A stretch of 64,000 nucleotides of DNA, taken from assembly GCA_916613615.1 (NCBI GenBank), contig OU744723.1, positions 27,488,710 to 27,552,709 on the forward strand, in the 5' to 3' direction. The position numbers were made by a program, and so were the translations under genes. The notes below the pieces were generated by a model that searched no databases, was not told the origin of the DNA, and saw only the letters and a list, made by a program, of their open reading frames with translations. Below, in pieces: positions 58,883-64,000 of this stretch (position 1 is its first letter; each line of letters starts with the position of its first letter). This DNA is from Steromphala cineraria. Its lineage: Eukaryota > Mollusca > Gastropoda > Trochida > Trochidae.

Positions 58883-59115
58883 CTGCAATACAGACACGGC
58901 TTCAAGATAGTCTCATATAATACACCAATATTTAGGTAAATCTTGTTTATTTTATGAGTGCTTCGATGAATATTGTTATCTTATCCCCAAGCCAGAAATA
59001 AAGGCTAAATACGCCAGTTTTGTTTTATTTATGTATCGGCTTTCTGAAACAGTTTTTTTTTTGGATTAGTTATGCATGATGGTAGACTTAAGAAATTTAT
59101 TCAATTATAATAATA

Positions 59116-59865
59116 ACAAGTGTTTGTCACTGAGGTGACATAATCCCCTGCCGCAAATTATCAATCAATTATTGGCTGTGATCTCTTATTTGTTGTCAGA
59201 GGGTCACGAAATGTATAAACTGTGACCTTGAAAATAATTTGAAGGTCACCAAAATCGACTGGGCCCAGCGCCTTCCCAATAAGATGCATTGTGTAAGCTG
59301 TGAAGAGAATCCAGTGAATGGTTCTTGAGATATCCTGCTAACAAGGGTAAAATGTCAAAGTCTCGTAATGACCTTGAAATGAAGGTCAAGGTCTTCTCCA
59401 GGGGAAGGTATATGTAAGATATGAAGAGAATCCAGTTGAAAGTTCTTGAGATATCGTGCTAACAAGGGTAAACATGCAAGTTCACATGTCCAAAAATTCA
59501 AAGTTCCGCTGTGACCTTGAAAATAATGTCAAGGTCACCAAAATCTAATCAGCCCAAGATCTTCCCCAGGGGAAGGTATATGTAAGATATGAAGAGAATC
59601 CAGTAAACAGTTCTTGAGATATCGCGCTAACAAGGGTAAAATGGCAAAGTGTCCTTGTGACCTTGAAATGAAGGTCAAGGTCACTAAACCCATTTGGACA
59701 CTGAGGTGAACCTATATGCAAAATATGAGAAGGATGTACAGAATAGTTCTTATGTTATTTCATTTCGTACGGACGGACGTACGTACGTACGGACAGACGC
59801 TGCCGAATACTATATCCCCCGCTTCGCGCTAATCGCGCGGCGGAGGATAATAAACAGGGGATTGC
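59116..59865. mobile_element. Inverted-repeat element J (ACAAGTGTTTG family)
   Basis: The left end ACAAGTGTTTGTCACTGAGG with AATCCCCTGCCGC has its mirror AATCCCCTG near 59857-59865. There are three units around AAGGTCAAGGTC and GAAGAGAATCCAGT, a block of ACGGACGTACGT at 59768-59795, and a GC-rich hairpin around CGCGCTAATCGCGCG. It is related at its ends to 6466-7544. Confidence 0.6.
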
Positions 59866-60039
59866 AATTAGACATATACTCTACTTTGTATTTCTTTTAT
59901 CAAACCGTAACCACCCTAAAAACAACTTTTAAAATACACTGCCTAATTAGTCCCGGTGAACAGAATCTGTGGTCACTGTTGGGACTTTTAATGTAATGAT
60001 TCCTCCCTACAAGGCATGTACATTGAGCGCTCCCTTGGT

Positions 60040-60050
60040 TGCGCATGCGT
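60040..60050. promoter_or_regulatory. NRF1-type palindrome TGCGCATGCGT
   Basis: It matches the core of the NRF1 consensus (GCGCATGCGC), which is common in animal housekeeping promoters. It sits in a small CG-containing patch near CATGGCGGTCGCC. Whether it serves a promoter here is unknown; no first exon was found beside it. Confidence 0.3.
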
Positions 60051-60099
60051 GTTATGAAAACCACATGTATCATGGCGGTCGCCATCATTGAGTGTCATA

Positions 60100-60930
60100 T
60101 TAAAACACATGAACTTTCATGTCTTCTAATCATTACCAAACAGTCACTGAAGCGTGTCTGCCCAGAATGCACTTCTATGACACGTAAGAAGTCCAGGGGC
60201 CTAACCTATTGATCATTTTTCAACGTGTCTTAGCACCTTTTTAAACTGTCAATTTAAATAAAAAATCCACTATAATATCTCAAATTTTTGCTAATTCAAA
60301 GGCTTAGATATTTAATTTGTTAATACAGGTTATGTCAAGTCTATGGTTATTGTATAAACATGTAGTATTATGTATTAACAAATCTTATCAAATGACGTAA
60401 TAAGACTTCTTGATAGACGGCATGTTTAGTTTGGCGTCGCTATGGCTAGACATGTATCGTTAGGTGAAAATCTGAATTTGACGAATTTTGCATAATATAC
60501 CTGGATTATAATTTCCCAAGGTGGCAATTTATTGAACCCTAATGTTTTCACTGATCACAAGTTTTCTAATCTACATCTGAATAGTTACACAAAGGTGGCA
60601 ATTTTCAATGTGGATATTTTACCATGGCGATTTGTACATACTGATGGTTGTATGTTCTCGTTCAACATACCTTTTATTTACAATTGGTAGAGTCTTAATG
60701 ATATCATATACCATTTCAATTTCTATTAAAAATTTTGCTTTAAATACATGCCGCATAATATATCGGGTAGGTACAGTCCCATTCACATACCGGTACATAA
60801 ATCTGACAACTGCCCTCCAATTCAATAAGTCCAAGTAGCCTACATTGTGAAGTTATGGATGACACATAGTCTGGAGGCATTATCAATAATAAAGGATGTT
60901 TGCCCTCGGGATTTGCCCACGGACAAATCA
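60100..60930. other. Stretch with nothing recognised
   Basis: AT-rich, short unconvincing open frames on both strands; no exon supported. Confidence 0.4.
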
Positions 60931-60936
60931 CAAAGT

Positions 60937-61253
60937 GTTGATATATTTGATATCAGAAGACACGAGGTTGAGATTCTTTTATAATCCAAAATCATTTATT
61001 ATTTCGTTTGCATTAAATAATATACAACATTGAACCACAGCACTTCCCTGAAACTCCCAAAGCAGTGATGTCATATCATTGTGACATCATCGCTTTGTGA
61101 CAGTGTAAAATATTTGTGATGAAATTTGTCTTGCCTTTTCAAGGGCATTGTTCAAATCCAGTCAAATCTACTGTCAAAAAGATCTCTCCTAAGAGATATC
61201 GCTTGATCTACAACAAGCAATTCTTCTGTGGAACACTGTTTTGGATGATGAAT
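60937..61253 (-). repeat. Dispersed repeat with GATATC motif, copy 2
   Basis: The reverse complement of 13760-14060 with many differences; shared strings are TTTGATATCAGAAGACACGA, AGAGATATCGCTTGATC and TGTGGAACACTGTTTTGGAT. Confidence 0.6.
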
Positions 61254-61436
61254 ATTAGTATTACACGAGCTAGGGATAAACTGATATTTAGGCACAGTAC
61301 GTCTGGGGCTAGAATGATATTCTGTTTATCACCGTAGTCTCAAAAGCTACTTCTCATCATAGACGGACTAGCTGCTGACAACTTATATAGATTGTGCCGT
61401 CACAGGCAAACCATGACGTCAAAGTATTGTTTATAA

Positions 61437-62430
61437 CTAGATTAGTGTTTGCGGGACACTGCAAAAACAGAGCAGCCCCGAAACTTGGGGTTTCGCCTTA
61501 CCCTGTTCCGCCTCCTACAAGCCTCAGCATATTGGGCATTTTCTTGTGACCTTGACGTGTGACACTCAAGGTCACGCAATCAATGAACACATTTCAATCA
61601 AAATAACATTAATGTATCGAATTAAAGTGTTTAAAGTTAAAATAATCCATTTTCTCAATATTTGTTGACGTTGCTGTGACCTTGACCTTTGACAGATCGT
61701 ATCCAAAACCTTTCCAAAATTTTGTACTTCTCAAGAGATAATAAATACAAAATTTAAACTTCATAGCACAAAAACATTTCAAGTTAACGTGTTTACAAGG
61801 AATTTTTTTGTGATTTTATAGCTCATGACCTTGACCTTTGACCTTGAAAGTGAACATGTCATTTTAAGTCCCCAGAGGTGTAAACAATTACACATGTTTA
61901 TGAGTTCTGAAAAGCTTAACGGGATTAAGTTATATCCAAATTAGTTGCACATTGTAATAACACAAATGTCATGACCTTGACCTTTGACCTTCAAGGTTAC
62001 ACGATCAATGAACACTCTTTATTGAGTATAATAATCTTCTATTGATTAAAAGTGTTCATAGTTAAAATAAAGCATATACGCAAAACCATGCTAAAGTCGT
62101 GACCTTGCTGTGACCTTGACCTTGGACAGATTGTAGAGAAAACCTTTTCAACTTTTTTTACTCTTCCAAGGATGATATATATATACCAAGTAAGAGCTTC
62201 ATAGCACAAAAACTTTTCAAGTTATCGCGTTTACAAGGAATTTTTGAGTGATTTTATATTTCGTGACCTTGACCTTTGAACATGTCAAAATCGTTCCCCC
62301 GAGGTATAAGCAGTAAGTTATGAATACAAGTTCTGGAAAGCTTAGTAGAAAAAAGTTATGTGCGCGGCGGACGCGGCGGCGGAAACTGCACAAAACCTAA
62401 AAGCAGCCCTGTCCTTAGACAGGGCTGCTA
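61437..62430. mobile_element. Hairpin-ended repeat L with TGACCTTGACCTTTGACC units
   Basis: The left end has CGAAAC-ttggg-GTTTCG. Four or so units contain TGACCTTGACCTTTGA and 'CATAGCACAAAAAC-TTTTCAAG'. A GCGGCGGACGCGGCGGCGG block precedes the perfect terminal hairpin GCAGCCCTGTC-ctta-GACAGGGCTGC. No coding frame. Confidence 0.7.
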
Positions 62431-62483
62431 ATAACATGACTTTACGATGAAATAATGAAATGTTGCCCAAGGGCATCATATGA

Positions 62484-64000
62484 AAAATAGAGCCATGGGC
62501 TCTGTAGCTCATCAGGCTTTACATTTGATTTCGCTATAGGGTGTGGCCAATGTGGTGCCCCCTTAGTAGGGGCCACGGGGCCACCAAAGCTACAATTTAT
62601 AATCCTCACTAGATAATGAGTTTGTACACAAAGTTTCAGCTTTCTAGGTCTTCTGCTTCTGGAGAAGAAGATGAAAATAGGTTTTTAGGGCATGGTCCCT
62701 TAGATTCTTAGAAATAATTGGGGTCACAGGGTCACAAAAGTTACAAACTTAGAATCCCCACATGCCAAGGTACCTGCACTCAAAAATATCAGCTCTCTCT
62801 CGAGTCATTGGTTCTGGAGAAGAAGACGAACATAGGTTTTTAGGGTGTGGCCCCTGTGGCCCTTAATTGGGGTCACAGGGTCACAGGGTCACAAAAGTTA
62901 CAAATTAGAATCCCCATATGCCAAGGTGCCTGTACATAAAATTTCAGCTCTCTAGGGCTTTTGCTTCTGGAGAAGAAGATGAAAATAAGTTTTAAGGGCG
63001 TGTCCCCTGTGGCCCTTAATTGGGGTCACAGGGTCACTAAAGTTACAAATTAGAATCCCCACATGCCAATACACCTACACACAAAATATCAGCTCTCCAG
63101 AGTCATTGGTTCTGGAGAAGAAGACGAACATAGCTTTTAAGGGCGTGGCCCCTGTGGCCCTTAATTGGGGTCACAGGGTCACAAAAGTTACAAATTAGAA
63201 TCCCCATATGCCAAGGTGCCTGTACATAAAATTTCAGCTCTCTAGGGCTTCTGCTTCTGGAGAAGAAGATGAAAATAAGTTTTAAGGGCGTGTCCCCTGT
63301 GGCCCTTAATTGGGGTCACAGGGTCACAAAAGTTACAAATTAGAATCCCCACATGACAAGGTACCTGCACACAAAATATCAGCTCTCTAGAGTCATTGGT
63401 TCTGTAGAAGAAGACGAACATAGGTTTTAAGGGCGTGGCCCTGTGGCCCTTAATTGGGGTCACAGGGTCACCAAAGCTACAATTTATAATCCTCACTAGA
63501 TAATGAGTTTGTACACAAAGTTTCAGCTTTCTAGGTCTTCTGCTTCTGGAGAAGAAGATGAAAATAGGTTTTTAGGGCATGGTCCCTTAGATTCTTAGAA
63601 ATAATTGGGGTCACAGGGTCACAAAAGTTACAAATTTAGAATCCCCACATGCCAAGGTACCTGCACTCAAAAATATCAGCTCTCTCTCGAGTCATTGGTT
63701 CTAGAGAAGAAGACGAACATAGGTTTTTAGGGTGTGGCCCCTGTGGCCCTTAATTGGGGTCACAGGGTCACAAAAGTTACAAATTAGAATTCCCACATGC
63801 CAAGGCACCTGCACACAAAATATCAGCTCTCTCTCGAGTCATTGGTTCTGGAGAAGAAGACGAACATAGGTTTTTAGGGTGTGGCCCCTGTGGCCCTTAA
63901 TTGGGGTCACAGGGTCACAGGGTCACAAAAGTTACAAATTAGAATCCCCATATGCCAAGGTGCCTGTACATAAAATTTCAGCTCTCTAGGGCTTTTGCTT
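62484..64000. mobile_element. Hairpin-ended repeat, copy G, running off the window
   Basis: It starts AATAGAGCCATGGGCTCTGT, has about ten units around GGCCCTTAATTGGGGTCAC, and no end before 64000. A block of about 887 bp is duplicated inside it: AGATAATGAGTTTGTACAC occurs at 62611 and again at 63498 with the same following sequence. Confidence 0.7.

Noticed and set aside
59990..60090. First exon of ALG13 near the NRF1-type motif
   Set aside because: No reading in any frame resembles the conserved ALG13 N terminus, and no exon connects it to 58882.

Overview
This is animal (metazoan) nuclear DNA. Genes are split by long introns with GT-AG borders, the base composition is AT-rich, and interspersed repeats are very dense. 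Several repeats have a (GTCC)n block next to a terminal hairpin beginning AGCTCA. From memory of mollusc sequence, not from any search, I think a bivalve or other lophotrochozoan is the most likely source.

Three protein-coding loci can be supported. (1) 406-5526, plus strand: the last five exons of dUTPase (DUT); the first exons lie left of the window. (2) 15838-40628, plus strand: a complete 13-exon gene for a 381-residue NAD-dependent epimerase/dehydratase (extended SDR) family protein. Every exon joins in frame. The protein has an intact Rossmann glycine motif but a Met where the catalytic Tyr is expected. (3) 58744-58882, minus strand: one exon of ALG13, the catalytic subunit of the UDP-GlcNAc transferase of N-glycan synthesis; no other exon was found. 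The three genes are unrelated in function and show no sign of joint regulation.

The rest is repeats. Between 26 and 45 kb the epimerase gene and its 3' flank carry ten tandem arrays with units of 27-69 bp. Three bear splice-site-like sequence. The 44-bp unit in intron 3 copies the end of exon 3 with its 5' splice site about 43 times. The 30-bp unit in intron 4 repeats an AAG|GTATGT site 24 times. The 34-bp unit in intron 6 repeats a pyrimidine-rich tract plus ACACAG 13 times. A 61-bp array in intron 6 has 46 almost identical units. Long open frames across these arrays are by-products of repetition.

The dispersed repeats include a hairpin-ended family with ~145-bp internal units (8.9, 24.6, 39.2, 46.9, 48.1, 57.3 and 62.5 kb), other hairpin or inverted-repeat elements, hAT-like and piggyBac-like non-autonomous elements with target-site duplications, a LINE tail split by a later insertion, and a Tc1-like remnant. 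Four long inverted repeats (10.8, 49.5, 54.7 and 56.8 kb) have unrelated arms but similar spacers.

The points I would check first are the splice-site-bearing arrays, the four shared-spacer inverted repeats, and the compensating base changes in the terminal hairpins.
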